A DNA stretch of 64,000 nt. It comes from Dongia deserti (lineage in GTDB: Bacteria; Pseudomonadota; Alphaproteobacteria; Dongiales; Dongiaceae). Positions 44,048 through 52,556 of the stretch are shown here, in pieces. The position numbers and the translations under genes are program-made. Every line of letters starts with the position of its first letter. Position 1 is the first letter of the stretch. The notes below the pieces were generated by a model. The model saw only the letters and a list, made by a program, of their open reading frames with translations, made no database searches and was not told the origin of the DNA. The DNA lies in the NCBI RefSeq assembly GCF_003574735.1, contig NZ_QORW01000015.1, forward strand, positions 62,001-126,000. Direction: 5' to 3'.

Positions 44048-45325
44048 ATGCGGATTCTGGTGGTTGGATCGGGCGGGCGCGAGCACGCTTTGTGCTGGAA
44101 AATCGCCGCATCCCCCCTCGTCGACACGCTCTATTGCGCGCCCGGCAATGCGGGGATCGCGGCGGTGGCGGAGTGCGTCGCGATCGGCGCGGAGGACCTG
44201 GACAAGCTGACGCAGTTTGCCATCGATCAGACGATCGACCTGGTGGTGGTCGGGCCGGAGGCGCCGCTGGTGAAGGGACTGGTGGACAAGCTGGAGGCGG
44301 CCGGCATCCGCGCCTTCGGGCCGAGGAAAAACGCGGCGGAGATCGAAGGCTCCAAGGGCTTCATGAAGGATCTCGCCGCGCGGCACAACATCCCGACCGC
44401 GCGCTATCGACGCTTTCTCGATGCGGACAACGCGAAGATCTTCGCCCGCACGCTGCCGCTGCCGGTGGTCGTCAAGGCCGACGGGCTTGCCGCCGGCAAG
44501 GGCGTCATCATCTGCGCGAGCCACGGCGAAGCTGAGGCCGCGATCGAGTCCATGATGGTCGGCCACCAGTTCGGCCAGGCCGGCGATAGCGTGGTGGTGG
44601 AGGAGTTCCTGGAGGGTGAGGAGCTGTCGTTCTTCGCATTGAGCGACGGAACGCACGTGCTTCCCATGGTCAGCGCGCAGGATCACAAGCGCGTCGGCGA
44701 CGGCGATACCGGACCGAACACCGGCGGCATGGGCGCCTATTCGCCGGCGCCGGTCGCGACGCCGGAGATCGAAGCGCGCATCATGACGGAGATCATTCGT
44801 CCGGCGATCACGGGTTTGAAATCCGAAGGGCGCGCATTCAAGGGCGTGCTGTTCGCCGGCATCATGGTCACAAAGGACGGGCCGAAGCTGATCGAGTTCA
44901 ATGCGCGCTTCGGCGATCCGGAATGCGAGGTGATGTGCCTGCGCTTGATGTCGGACATCGTGCCGGCGCTGCAGGCCTGCGTCGACGGGACGCTGGAGGA
45001 TTTCGCGCTCCGCTGGTATCCGGACAGTGCGGTCACCGTGGTGATGGCGACGCAGGGTTATCCAGGCTCGACCAAGTCGGGCAGCGTCATCCGGAACATT
45101 CCAGAGGAGCGTGACGACGCAACCGTGTTCCATTGCGGCACCAAGAGGAACGCGGCTGGTGTGATCGAGGCCCATGGCGGACGCGTGCTGGCAGTGACCG
45201 CGCTCGGCAAGAGCGTGCGCGAGGCGCAGGCGAAGGCGTATGAGTTGGTGGATCAGATCGACTGGCCCGAAGGCTTCTGCCGCCGCGACATCGCCTGGCG
45301 CGCCATCGCGCGGGAGGGGAAGTAG
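44048..45325 (+). CDS. purD: phosphoribosylamine-glycine ligase
   Basis: This is a 425-residue GAR synthetase, the second step of purine biosynthesis (phosphoribosylamine + glycine + ATP). It shows the full ATP-grasp layout: N-terminal MRILVVGSGGREHALCWKI, PLPVVVKADGLAAGKGVIIC, VVVEEFLEGEELSFFALSDG, DTGPNTGGMGAYSP, and FNARFGDPECEVMCLRL for metal binding. Length is normal. It is transcribed away from xseA with about 60 bases between starts. Confidence 0.97.
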   Translation: MRILVVGSGGREHALCWKIAASPLVDTLYCAPGNAGIAAVAECVAIGAEDLDKLTQFAIDQTIDLVVVGPEAPLVKGLVDKLEAAGIRAFGPRKNAAEIEGSKGFMKDLAARHNIPTARYRRFLDADNAKIFARTLPLPVVVKADGLAAGKGVIICASHGEAEAAIESMMVGHQFGQAGDSVVVEEFLEGEELSFFALSDGTHVLPMVSAQDHKRVGDGDTGPNTGGMGAYSPAPVATPEIEARIMTEIIRPAITGLKSEGRAFKGVLFAGIMVTKDGPKLIEFNARFGDPECEVMCLRLMSDIVPALQACVDGTLEDFALRWYPDSAVTVVMATQGYPGSTKSGSVIRNIPEERDDATVFHCGTKRNAAGVIEAHGGRVLAVTALGKSVREAQAKAYELVDQIDWPEGFCRRDIAWRAIAREGK

Positions 45326-45344
45326 TGCGAGCGGCCCCTCCTCT

Positions 45345-45481
45345 TCCGTCATGGCCCGCCGACGAATGTCGGCCTTCGCCGACGACCGAAGACCCGGCCA
45401 TCCAAGTCAGCTTCAGCGGCGCTTCCGAAAATTTGGATCACCGGGTCTCGCAGCTTCTCTGCGGCCCGGTGATGACGGATA
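45345..45481. repeat. intergenic dispersed repeat
   Basis: The stretch begins CCGTCATGGCCCGCC and ends GGCCCGGTGATGACGG, so its ends are partly inverted copies. The interior has CCCGGCCATCC and GATCACCGGGTCTC segments. This is the form of dispersed hairpin repeats found between genes in Rhizobiales and relatives. It fills the gap between purD and the FAD oxidoreductase gene. Confidence 0.65.
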
Positions 45482-45512
45482 AAGGGAAGCCGGTAGCACA
45501 GAAGGCTGCGCG

Positions 45513-46814
45513 ATGAACCCCGACGATCTCTTCACCGCCGGGTTCAAGTCTGAGCCGTACTGGTGGAAGGATGCGCCGCGGCCGCATATTGCGGAGACGC
45601 CGCTGCCGGGCGAGATCGACGTGTTGGTGATCGGCGCGGGCTATACCGGGCTGATGGCGGCGCGCGAGACGGCGAAGGGCGGTCGCTCGACTCTCGTGAT
45701 CGATGCGGAAAGCGCGGGCTGGGGCTGCTCCAGCCGCAATGGCGGGCAGGTCTCCACCAGCATCAAGCCGAGCTTCACCGCGCTGTCGGGCAAGCACAAT
45801 CAGGAGATGGCATTCGCGATCCGCATGGAAGGGATCAATGCGCTCGACTACATCGACGATCTGATCCGCGGCGAGAAGCTGGACTGCGACTGGCGGCGGG
45901 TCGGACGCTTCCACGCGGCCCACAACCGGCGGCAGTACGACGCGCTCGCGACGTTCGCCGGCAACCAGCCCAAGGGGTTGGAAGTGCCAATGGAGATGGT
46001 GCCGAAGGCGGAGCAGCATCGCGAGATCGCGTCGGACCGCTACCACGGCGGCGCGATCTATCCGCGCCATGCAGCGCTGCATCCCGGCAAGTATCATCTG
46101 GAGCTGCTGCGCATCGCGCGGGCGGCGGGGGTGCAAGTCATAGACCAGTGCGCGGCCAAGGCGATGGAGCGCGACGGGGCGAAGTTCCGCGTGCGTACCG
46201 CGAGGGGCACTGTGCTGGCGCGCGACGTGGTGCTGGCGACCAATGGCTATAGCGGGCCGCTCTCGCCGTGGCACCGGCGGCGCGTCATTCCGATCGGCAG
46301 CTACATCATCGCGACTGAGCCGCGCGCGCCGGAGGAGATGCTGAAGCTCATCCCCAACGACCGCATGGTCAGCGACACGCGGCGCGTCGTGTTCTATTAC
46401 CGACTGTCGCCGGATCATCGCTCCGTGCTGTTCGGCGGACGCGTCGCCTACATGGAGAGCAATCCGCTGGTGAGCGCGCCACGGCTGCATGCGTGCCTGA
46501 CGGAGATCTTCCCGAGCCTGAAAGACGCGCACATCACGCATTCCTGGATGGGGTTCGTCGCCTATACCTTCGACACGCTGCCGCATGTCGGCAAGCAAGA
46601 CGGCATCCATTACGCCATGGGCTATTGCGGATCTGGCGTGTCGCTCGCGACCTATTTCGGCATGCGCATCGGACAGCAGGTGCTGGGTCGCGCGGAGGGG
46701 AAAACCGCGTTGGACAACGTGCCGTTCCAGACGCGGCCAATATATACCGGCAACCCGTGGTTCCTGGCGCCGTCGGTGTGGTGGTATAGGGTGCTGGATA
46801 GGTTGCCGATTTAG
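45513..46814 (+). CDS. FAD-dependent oxidoreductase (DAO family, PuuB-like)
   Basis: This is a 433-residue flavoprotein. FAD-binding Rossmann motif DVLVIGAGYTGLMAARETAKGG occupies about 36-57, followed by GWGCSSRNGGQVSTSIKP, the signature of the gamma-glutamylputrescine oxidase/DAO group. The C-terminal GIHYAMGYCGSGVSLATYFG completes the flavin site. Amines or amino acids are the likely substrates. A glutamine-amidotransferase-like hydrolase of the PuuD type is encoded about 0.7 kb downstream, which supports a polyamine or gamma-glutamyl-amine link, though the pair is separated by tadA. Confidence 0.9.
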   Translation: MNPDDLFTAGFKSEPYWWKDAPRPHIAETPLPGEIDVLVIGAGYTGLMAARETAKGGRSTLVIDAESAGWGCSSRNGGQVSTSIKPSFTALSGKHNQEMAFAIRMEGINALDYIDDLIRGEKLDCDWRRVGRFHAAHNRRQYDALATFAGNQPKGLEVPMEMVPKAEQHREIASDRYHGGAIYPRHAALHPGKYHLELLRIARAAGVQVIDQCAAKAMERDGAKFRVRTARGTVLARDVVLATNGYSGPLSPWHRRRVIPIGSYIIATEPRAPEEMLKLIPNDRMVSDTRRVVFYYRLSPDHRSVLFGGRVAYMESNPLVSAPRLHACLTEIFPSLKDAHITHSWMGFVAYTFDTLPHVGKQDGIHYAMGYCGSGVSLATYFGMRIGQQVLGRAEGKTALDNVPFQTRPIYTGNPWFLAPSVWWYRVLDRLPI

Positions 46815-46837
46815 GTGCGCTTTTTCACCCACCTCAC

Positions 46838-46952
46838 CTGTCGTCCCGCCCGAGCGTAGCGAGAGCCGGGACCCATTCGGACCGTCCGCAGCGCTGCTGG
46901 ATCGGGTCCCGGGCCGCGCAGCTTCGCTGCCCGCCCGGGATGACAGATTGAG
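46838..46952. repeat. intergenic dispersed repeat ('RSESRDP' type)
   Basis: Begins CGTCCCGCCCGAGCGTAGCG, then AGAGCCGGGACCC, and closes with TCGGGTCCCGGGCC and GCCCGCCCGGGATGACA, so the ends pair as a long imperfect hairpin. A relative lies at 54420-54545. It sits between convergent genes and may act as a terminator. Confidence 0.75.
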
Positions 46953-46973
46953 AGGTGGCGAGAACGTGTGTCG

Positions 46974-47447
46974 CTACCGCTTGCTCTGGAAGAACGTCTT
47001 CAGCAGCGTCGCGCTGCGTGTTTCGTCGAGGCCGCCGAACAGTTCAGGACGGTGGTGGCAGGTAGGTTGCTGGAAGATGCGGGGGCCGTGCTCGATGCCG
47101 CCGCCCTTGGGGTCGCGGGCGGCGTAGATGAGGCGCCTGATCCGCGCGAAGGAGATGGCCGTCGCGCACATGGGACACGGCTCGAGCGTCACGTAGAGAT
47201 CGCAGAGCGGCAGGCGCTTTTCCTTGCGGCCGGTGGCCACGGCGCGGATCACCAGCATTTCGGCGTGAGCCGTCGGGTCGTGCAGCTCCTCCACGCGGTT
47301 GTGGTCGGCGGCCAGCACCTGGCCGGTCGCGGAATCGACCAGCAGCGCGCCGATCGGCACCTCGTCGCGCGCGCCCGCCGCCTCCGCCTGGCGGAAGGCG
47401 AGACCCATGAAATCGTGCTCCAGGTGCGGCCGCGGCTGATCGGGCAT
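46974..47447 (-). CDS. tadA: nucleoside deaminase, probably tRNA adenosine deaminase
   Basis: This 157-residue zinc deaminase carries the catalytic HAEM motif (proton-shuttling Glu) and the zinc Cys pair PCPMC, spaced as in TadA, which converts A34 of tRNA-Arg to inosine. The segment EVPIGALLVD and ISFARIRRLIYAARDPKGGG also match. The C-terminal part (HHRPELFGGLDE) is somewhat different from E. coli TadA, so a guanine or other nucleoside deaminase is possible. The ATG at 47447 is chosen because upstream residues lack similarity. The nearby pseudouridine synthase and rsmD support a tRNA/rRNA modification neighbourhood. Confidence 0.82.
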   Translation of the reverse strand: MPDQPRPHLEHDFMGLAFRQAEAAGARDEVPIGALLVDSATGQVLAADHNRVEELHDPTAHAEMLVIRAVATGRKEKRLPLCDLYVTLEPCPMCATAISFARIRRLIYAARDPKGGGIEHGPRIFQQPTCHHRPELFGGLDETRSATLLKTFFQSKR

Positions 47448-47548
47448 GCGGCACTTGAACCCGGCGGTTGCGCCGGCGTCAAGGCTGCGGGGCTTGAGCC
47501 CTCGCCTGCCCTGCTCTAGGGTCCGGCCCAACCAAAGGAGCCAATCCC

Positions 47549-48256
47549 ATGCCGCCCATTGTGGGCCTGACCCTGGATACCGCCGGACCGACCGGGATCG
47601 GCAAGGTCGGGCGCTATCTCATCCGCGAGAATTATTGCTCGGCGATCGCCAAGGCGGGTGGCATTCCCTTCTGCCTGCCGCACGAGGCGAATCTTGCCGA
47701 GGCCTATGTGGAGCGGATCGATGCGCTGGTGGTGACGGGCGGCGGGTTCGACGTCGATCCCAGGCTGTTCGGAGCGGCCACAACGCATGCGACGGTGACG
47801 CTGAAGGAAGAGCGCACACTGTTCGAATGGTCCGTCACCAAGGCGATGCTGGATCGCGACAAGCCGGTGCTCGGCATCTGCGGCGGGGAGCAGCTGATCA
47901 ACGTGGTACTGGGCGGCACGCTCATCCAGCACATCGAGGACGAGATCGCCGGCCACGTGCTGCACGAGCAGCCGAACCCGCGCGACGAGCCCGGGCACGT
48001 GGTGCGGGTGACGCCGGGCACCTTGCTCCATCGGCTGACCGGCGCGAGCGAGCTGGCGGTCAACAGCGCCCATCACCAGGCGGTGAAGGACGTGGGGCCG
48101 GAGGTCGCCGTGAATGCCGTCGCGCCGGATGGCGTCATCGAAGGCATCGAATCCAAGACCCATCGTTTCTGCCTCGGCGTGCAGTGGCATCCGGAGTTCC
48201 TGATGCATGGCGGCGACAGCCAAATCTTCGCCGGCCTGATCGCGGCGGCCAAATGA
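47549..48256 (+). CDS. gamma-glutamyl-GABA hydrolase family protein (class I GATase-like)
   Basis: This 235-residue C26-type peptidase has the nucleophile elbow LGICGGEQLIN (Cys near 111), an early VVTGGGFDVDP oxyanion-side strand, and the C-terminal VQWHPEF His-Glu pair. All three triad residues are therefore present. PuuD-like enzymes release GABA or other amines from gamma-glutamyl conjugates. The stop overlaps the pseudouridine synthase start by four bases (ATGA), so the two are translated from one message. Confidence 0.92.
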   Translation: MPPIVGLTLDTAGPTGIGKVGRYLIRENYCSAIAKAGGIPFCLPHEANLAEAYVERIDALVVTGGGFDVDPRLFGAATTHATVTLKEERTLFEWSVTKAMLDRDKPVLGICGGEQLINVVLGGTLIQHIEDEIAGHVLHEQPNPRDEPGHVVRVTPGTLLHRLTGASELAVNSAHHQAVKDVGPEVAVNAVAPDGVIEGIESKTHRFCLGVQWHPEFLMHGGDSQIFAGLIAAAK

Positions 48257-49104
48257 GCGAGACCAAGAGCAGCTTCGAAGGCGAACGCATCGCCAAGGCG
48301 ATCGCACGCGCTGGCGTGTGCTCCAGGCGCGATGCGGAGGCGATGATCCTGGCGGGCCGCGTGTCTGTGAACGGTAAGAAGCTCACCTCCCCCGCCCTCA
48401 ACGTCACCGAGAACGATGACATCCGCATCGACGGCAAGCCCTTGCCGGCGGCGGAGCGCACGCGGCTCTTCCGCTACTACAAGCCGCGCGGGCTGGTCAC
48501 CACGGCCAAGGATCCGCAAGGACGGCCGACTGTCTTCGACTCCCTGCCGGAGGGCATGCCGCGGGTGATCTCGGTCGGGCGGCTCGATCTCAATTCCGAA
48601 GGGCTGCTGCTGCTCACCAACGACGGCGCGCTGGCGCGGCGGCTGGAACTGCCGTCGACCGGCTGGGTGCGGCGTTACCGTGTGCGCGTGCATGGGCAGG
48701 TCGAGCAAGCGCAGCTCAACCAGCTGGCCAAGGGCATCGAGGTCGAGGGCGTGCGCTATGGCGCGGTCCAAGCGACGCTCGATCGCCGCCAAGGTGACAA
48801 CGTCTGGCTGACCATGAGTTTGACCGAAGGCAAGAACCGCGAGATCCGCAAGATCTGCGGCCATTTCGGCTGGCCCGTCAGCCGCCTCATCCGCGTCGCC
48901 TACGGTCCGTTCCAGCTCGGCAGCTACCTGCAGCCGGGCGACATCGAGGAAGTGCCGGCCAAGGTGCTGCGCGAGCAGCTGGGCGAGAAGAAGGTGCACC
49001 AGGTGAGTGGGCAGCTGAAGCTGAAGCAGGCACCGCAGACAGAGCCCAAATCCGCCGAACGCAGCCCCAAGCATCGACCGCGGCAGGCCCTTCGCAAACG
49101 ATGA
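48253..49104 (+). CDS. RsuA/RluB family pseudouridine synthase
   Basis: This 283-residue rRNA-modifying enzyme has an N-terminal S4 RNA-binding domain (RIAKAIARAGVCSRRDAEAMILAGRVSVNGK). The catalytic core includes YYKPRGLVTTAKDPQGRPTVFD and the catalytic Asp in GRLDLNSEGLLLLTNDG, plus LTEGKNREIRKICGHFGWPVSRLIRVAYGPF. It is followed by a basic tail of about 45 residues. It most likely isomerises a uridine in 23S (RluB-like) or 16S rRNA (RsuA-like). It is followed by rsmD after a short repeat, a common alphaproteobacterial order. Confidence 0.94.
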   Translation: MSETKSSFEGERIAKAIARAGVCSRRDAEAMILAGRVSVNGKKLTSPALNVTENDDIRIDGKPLPAAERTRLFRYYKPRGLVTTAKDPQGRPTVFDSLPEGMPRVISVGRLDLNSEGLLLLTNDGALARRLELPSTGWVRRYRVRVHGQVEQAQLNQLAKGIEVEGVRYGAVQATLDRRQGDNVWLTMSLTEGKNREIRKICGHFGWPVSRLIRVAYGPFQLGSYLQPGDIEEVPAKVLREQLGEKKVHQVSGQLKLKQAPQTEPKSAERSPKHRPRQALRKR

Positions 49105-49129
49105 GTACAACCAAAGAGGCCGCGGCGCA

Positions 49130-49172
49130 GCATCGCCCCCCGTCCATACCTTCCCCCACAAGGGGGGAAGGA
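49130..49172. repeat. end fragment of the MITE-like repeat, carrying the rsmD ribosome site
   Basis: Matches one end of the 42292-42475 element (GCGCAGCATCG... CATACCTTCCCCCACAAGG in the same orientation as its right end). The inner part at 49149-49171 folds as CCTTCCCCC / GGGGGGAAGG around ACA(A). Its last bases, GGGGAAGGAG, lie eight bases upstream of the rsmD GTG. Confidence 0.75.
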
Positions 49173-49179
49173 GCACATC

Positions 49180-49749
49180 GTGCGCATTGAGGCGGGGTCG
49201 CACAAGGGCACGAAGCTGGTGGCGCCCGAGGGGCTGGACGTCCGCCCGACTTCCGACCGCGCGCGCCAGGCGATCTTCAACGTGCTGATCCACCGCTTCG
49301 ATGCGGTCGAGGGCGCGCGCGTGCTGGATGCCTTCGCCGGCTCCGGCGCCTTGGGGCTCGAAGCTCTGTCGCGCGGCGCGGCGAACCTGATCGCCATGGA
49401 GCTGGCGCGGCCGGTGCTCGATGCGCTGAAGCGCAACATCGCCGTGTGCCACGAGAATGCGCGGACCCTGGTCTTCGCCTGCAACGCGCTGGACCCGCCC
49501 CAGGCGCAGCCGCGCCATGCGCCCTGCTCGCTGATATTTCTCGACCCGCCCTATGGTCAGGGGATGATCGCGCCGGCCCTGGTCGCGCTCAACAAGGCCG
49601 GCTGGATCGCGCCCGGCGCGCTCATCGTGGCGGAGATGGGCGGGAAGGACGAACTGCCGGCGCTGGAAGACTTCGTGGTCGAGGATGAGCGGCGCTACGG
49701 CAAGGCCCGCATCGTTTTTCTCCGCCACCGCATCGATAAATTGCATTAG
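49180..49749 (+). CDS. rsmD: 16S rRNA (guanine(966)-N(2))-methyltransferase
   Basis: This 189-residue SAM-dependent methyltransferase has the substrate-side opening AGSHKGTKLVAPEGLDVRPTSDRARQAIFNVL, SAM motif I VLDAFAGSGALGLEALSRGA, and the catalytic FLDPPYG near 126-132. It methylates G966 of 16S rRNA. It starts at GTG 49180; the Shine-Dalgarno sequence AAGGAG is supplied by the adjacent repeat fragment. Directly follows the pseudouridine synthase. Confidence 0.95.
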   Translation: MRIEAGSHKGTKLVAPEGLDVRPTSDRARQAIFNVLIHRFDAVEGARVLDAFAGSGALGLEALSRGAANLIAMELARPVLDALKRNIAVCHENARTLVFACNALDPPQAQPRHAPCSLIFLDPPYGQGMIAPALVALNKAGWIAPGALIVAEMGGKDELPALEDFVVEDERRYGKARIVFLRHRIDKLH

Positions 49750-49783
49750 ACGACGCGCGCGGTCTTGGGCGTTATTGCGGACC

Positions 49784-50467
49784 ATGCGGCAAGAGCTCTC
49801 CATCGATCCCAAGCGCGCGGCGCTCATCCTCATCGATCTGCAGGAGGAGCAGCGGCACGATCCCTATTATGTCGTGCCGGACCTGAATGGGGTGCTTGCC
49901 AACGCGCGCCGGCTGCTGGACGCAGCGCGGGCGAATGGCGTGCGGGTGGTACATGTCGCCTACAAGCGGGATTTCACGGCGGTACCGCGGCGGCCGTTCG
50001 AGCCCGTGACGGCGGAGGGGCGGCCGACCTTCAGCGATGTTTCTTCGCCGCTCACCGCGATCTGCAGCGAAGTCGGCCCGAGCGTGGGCGAGACGGTGAT
50101 CGAGAAGAACGACGCCAGCGCCTTCTGCACGGGCGAACTGGAGCCTCTGCTGCGGGATTCGGGCGTGGACTGGGTGATCGTCGCAGGCGTGTGGACGGAA
50201 GCCTGCGTGGCGGCGACGGTGCGCGATGCGATCCCGCGCGGGTTCCGCGTGCTGCTGGTGAAAGACGCGTGCGGCAGCGGCACGACCGCGATGCATCAGG
50301 CGGGCATCCTCAATCTCGCCAACCGGCTGAACGGCGGCGCGATCACCACCGCGGAGACCGCCTGCCGCCTGATCGCGGGCGAGGTCGGCGACGTGTGGGT
50401 GGCGGAGAAGCAGGTGCCGATCCTGTTCACGTTCGCGGACGCGGAGCGGCACTACGACGCGCTGTGA
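49784..50467 (+). CDS. isochorismatase-like cysteine hydrolase
   Basis: This 227-residue alpha/beta hydrolase of the isochorismatase superfamily has the Asp-Lys-Cys triad: Asp in ALILIDLQEEQR, Lys in VIEKNDASAF, Cys in VAGVWTEACVAATVRDA. A cis-peptide Val-Trp precedes the Cys as expected. It probably hydrolyses an amide such as a carbamoyl or nicotinamide-like compound. The ATG at 49784 begins the similarity. Its 3' end overlaps the convergent GrdB-like gene by 16 bases. Confidence 0.92.
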   Translation: MRQELSIDPKRAALILIDLQEEQRHDPYYVVPDLNGVLANARRLLDAARANGVRVVHVAYKRDFTAVPRRPFEPVTAEGRPTFSDVSSPLTAICSEVGPSVGETVIEKNDASAFCTGELEPLLRDSGVDWVIVAGVWTEACVAATVRDAIPRGFRVLLVKDACGSGTTAMHQAGILNLANRLNGGAITTAETACRLIAGEVGDVWVAEKQVPILFTFADAERHYDAL

Positions 50468-51384
50468 TCCCCGGCACGCGCGGCGCGCGCGATTGCGCGG
50501 TGCTGCTCATGCTCGGCGCGCAGGCGGGCGAGGTCTTCCGCCGACAGGCGCTCCGCATTGGAGAAGTCGCGCTTCCAGGCGGGGTCATCCGACCAGCGCT
50601 GCGGCGATTGCACGGTGGTGCGGGCGGCGGGGGCGCGCGCCAGCAGCTGCAACGCGAGATCGAGCGTGGCGGCCTGCGACGCCAAGTCGTGCGGCTTGCC
50701 GGCGGCATTGCCGAGCGGGAAATCGCTGAACAGGAACCGCGGCACGCCCGCATACTCCACGATGTCCTTGGCGCAGCCCATGATGATGGTGGAGATACCG
50801 GCCTGCTCGAGGTGGCGCGCGACCAGGCTGATGGTCTGGTGGCACACGGGGCAGTTCGGCACCAGTATAGCAGCGTCGACCGCATCCGCGCGCATCGCGG
50901 CGAGAATATCAGGCGCATCTTGCTCGGTGGTCGTGCGCTGGCTGCGCGTGGTCGGCGCGCCATAGAAGCGCCGCGCGACAGAACCGATCACGCCTCCGCC
51001 GGCGTGGCGCTTCAACTGCGCGAGCGGAAACCAGCTGCCCTGATCCTCCGCACTGGTGTGCGTGCGGTCGTAGGTCACATGGGCAATGCGCACGTCGGGC
51101 GCGCCTTCTGTCGAGTGGACGTAGGCGCGGTGGAACTTGGCGGCGGCATTGTAGGGCGCGCCGGGCCCCTGATCGCCGCGCGCGGGATCATGAAGCGCCG
51201 CCGTCGTCACCAGGCCGATGCGGCATTCGCTCAGCGGCTTGGCGAGCGGCGTGAAAGGAACGTCCCCGAAGTGCGCCCAGCGATAGGGCTCATTGTAGCC
51301 GAGCGCGCGGTAGTACGCGCGGGTGCGCGCCATGTAGGGGATCGGCACGTCTTCCGGATCGGTCGTGGCGACAGCCTGGCTCAT
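50452..51384 (-). CDS. glycine/sarcosine/betaine reductase component B-like protein
   Basis: This 310-residue protein opens ARTRAYYRALGYNEPYRWAHFGDVPFTPL, typical of the aerobic proteobacterial relatives of GrdB/PrdB selenoproteins. The region equivalent to the selenocysteine site reads VPNCPVCHQTISLVARHLEQ, with Cys-x-x-Cys and no in-frame TGA. These homologues occur in aerobes lacking glycine reductase, and their reaction is not settled; a reductase or thiol chemistry role is inferred. The ATG at 51384 is chosen because upstream residues derive from a repeat. Confidence 0.78.
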   Translation of the reverse strand: MSQAVATTDPEDVPIPYMARTRAYYRALGYNEPYRWAHFGDVPFTPLAKPLSECRIGLVTTAALHDPARGDQGPGAPYNAAAKFHRAYVHSTEGAPDVRIAHVTYDRTHTSAEDQGSWFPLAQLKRHAGGGVIGSVARRFYGAPTTRSQRTTTEQDAPDILAAMRADAVDAAILVPNCPVCHQTISLVARHLEQAGISTIIMGCAKDIVEYAGVPRFLFSDFPLGNAAGKPHDLASQAATLDLALQLLARAPAARTTVQSPQRWSDDPAWKRDFSNAERLSAEDLARLRAEHEQHRAIARAARAGDHSAS

Positions 51385-51454
51385 CAGTCGCAAGACTACT
51401 CGATGTTGCCGCGGGGGCAATCGGCTATCGCGAAACGCACGGCAAAAAAGAAGC

Positions 51455-51675
51455 CCCCTCTCCCCTTGCGGGAGAAGGATGCGTAGCCTTCGAGGCGCGG
51501 CCGAGCTTAGGCGAAGCTGGATGAGGGGTAGCGCACCGTTAGGCGCGCGCGCTCGGAAGAGCCCCAACAACCGCGCCGTATGTCGGGAATAGCGCACACG
51601 CGGCTCACGCGCCTTCGGCGCGGCCCCTCACCTAACTCCCGCAAGAGGCGAGGGGTACTTCTTTTTTGGGAGAGG
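51455..51675. repeat. intergenic dispersed repeat ('SPLVGEG' type)
   Basis: Starts CCCCTCTCCCCTTGCGGGAGAAGG and its right end carries CTCCCGCAAGAGGCGAGGGG, an imperfect inverted copy; internal GCTGGATGAGGGG and CTCACGCGCCTTCGGCGCGG arms add secondary structure. A sister element lies at 62512-62757. With flanking DNA it fills 51385-51818, in which I see no gene. Confidence 0.75.
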
Positions 51676-51818
51676 GAGAAGCGCGGCCGCGCGGAGCGTG
51701 GCCGTGACCAGCGCGGACGGGCGCACAGCATTATCGATCATGTTGTGTGCAAGTAAGTCGCCTCTAGCCGAGCGCCCTTGCGGACCGGGGACGACGGACC
51801 ACTGCTTCGCCGCCGTTC

Positions 51819-52556
51819 TTACATGCGGTCGGGCAGCTCCTGGTGCCGGATGTTGAGCGCTATTTCCGACATGAACTTGAATGCGAAGACCTGGACCAGC
51901 GTCTCAGGCTTGTCGGCTGACAGGACGAAGCCCCTCGGCCCGCCGGCCACCGCGTGGCGATAGTATTCGAGCACGTTCTTGTCTCCGCCCACCACGACTC
52001 CATTGATGGTGACGCCGCGCGCGACGAGCTCATCGCGAATGCGCCTCGGGTCTTCGCCGACGTTGTCCTCACCATCGCCGACAATGTTGATGATGGCGCG
52101 TTTCGAGGCATAGGGAGAGCTCTGCAGCAGTTGAGCTGCGTGTTCGAGAGCCGCCGAGGTGTTCGTCAGACTCCCGACGGATCGGGTTGGCGCATCAATT
52201 ATTGACCTGACCCGAGAGGAGATTTCACCGGACGCCTCCTCGGCGTCCTGGGGCGAGCCAATGACGCGCCATGATACCAGCTCGGGAAAGTCGCCATCCG
52301 CCCAGATGAACACTGCGAATCCGATGCGACCATGCCTTCCATTCTGGATGGCCGCGACAATCTCCGGGGCGCGGATGGCCTGTGCCATGCCATCGACCTG
52401 CAGCATCGTCTCCTGCGCGTCGATCGAGCTCGATACGTCGAGCGCGGTGATGATGTTTGCATCTGTCGAGAAGTTGTCGTCATCGGCAGCCGCGGCCTGA
52501 GACAAGCTGAGAGCGCCGCACGCGACGGACAATGCGAGTAGTGCGCATCGAACCAT
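51819..52556 (-). CDS. DUF1194 (VWA-like) exported protein
   Basis: This 245-residue protein has a signal peptide (LLALSVACGALSLSQAAAA), then an intact metal site (ALDVSSSID) and NIVGDGEDNVGEDPRRIRDEL. It is closer in length and wording to the 15.4-kb paralogue than to the 37.8-kb one (shared DANxITAxDVS, IGFAVFxW, INGVxxG and the YxRxHx motif near the end) but keeps the GDG Asp. The ATG follows GGAGG. It is a single gene with no obvious partners. Confidence 0.9.
   Translation of the reverse strand: MVRCALLALSVACGALSLSQAAAADDDNFSTDANIITALDVSSSIDAQETMLQVDGMAQAIRAPEIVAAIQNGRHGRIGFAVFIWADGDFPELVSWRVIGSPQDAEEASGEISSRVRSIIDAPTRSVGSLTNTSAALEHAAQLLQSSPYASKRAIINIVGDGEDNVGEDPRRIRDELVARGVTINGVVVGGDKNVLEYYRHAVAGGPRGFVLSADKPETLVQVFAFKFMSEIALNIRHQELPDRM

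Noticed and set aside
43988-45352. Apparent long N-terminal extension of xseA
   Set aside because: It is the antisense of purD. The recognisable XseA protein starts at 43987 and has normal length.
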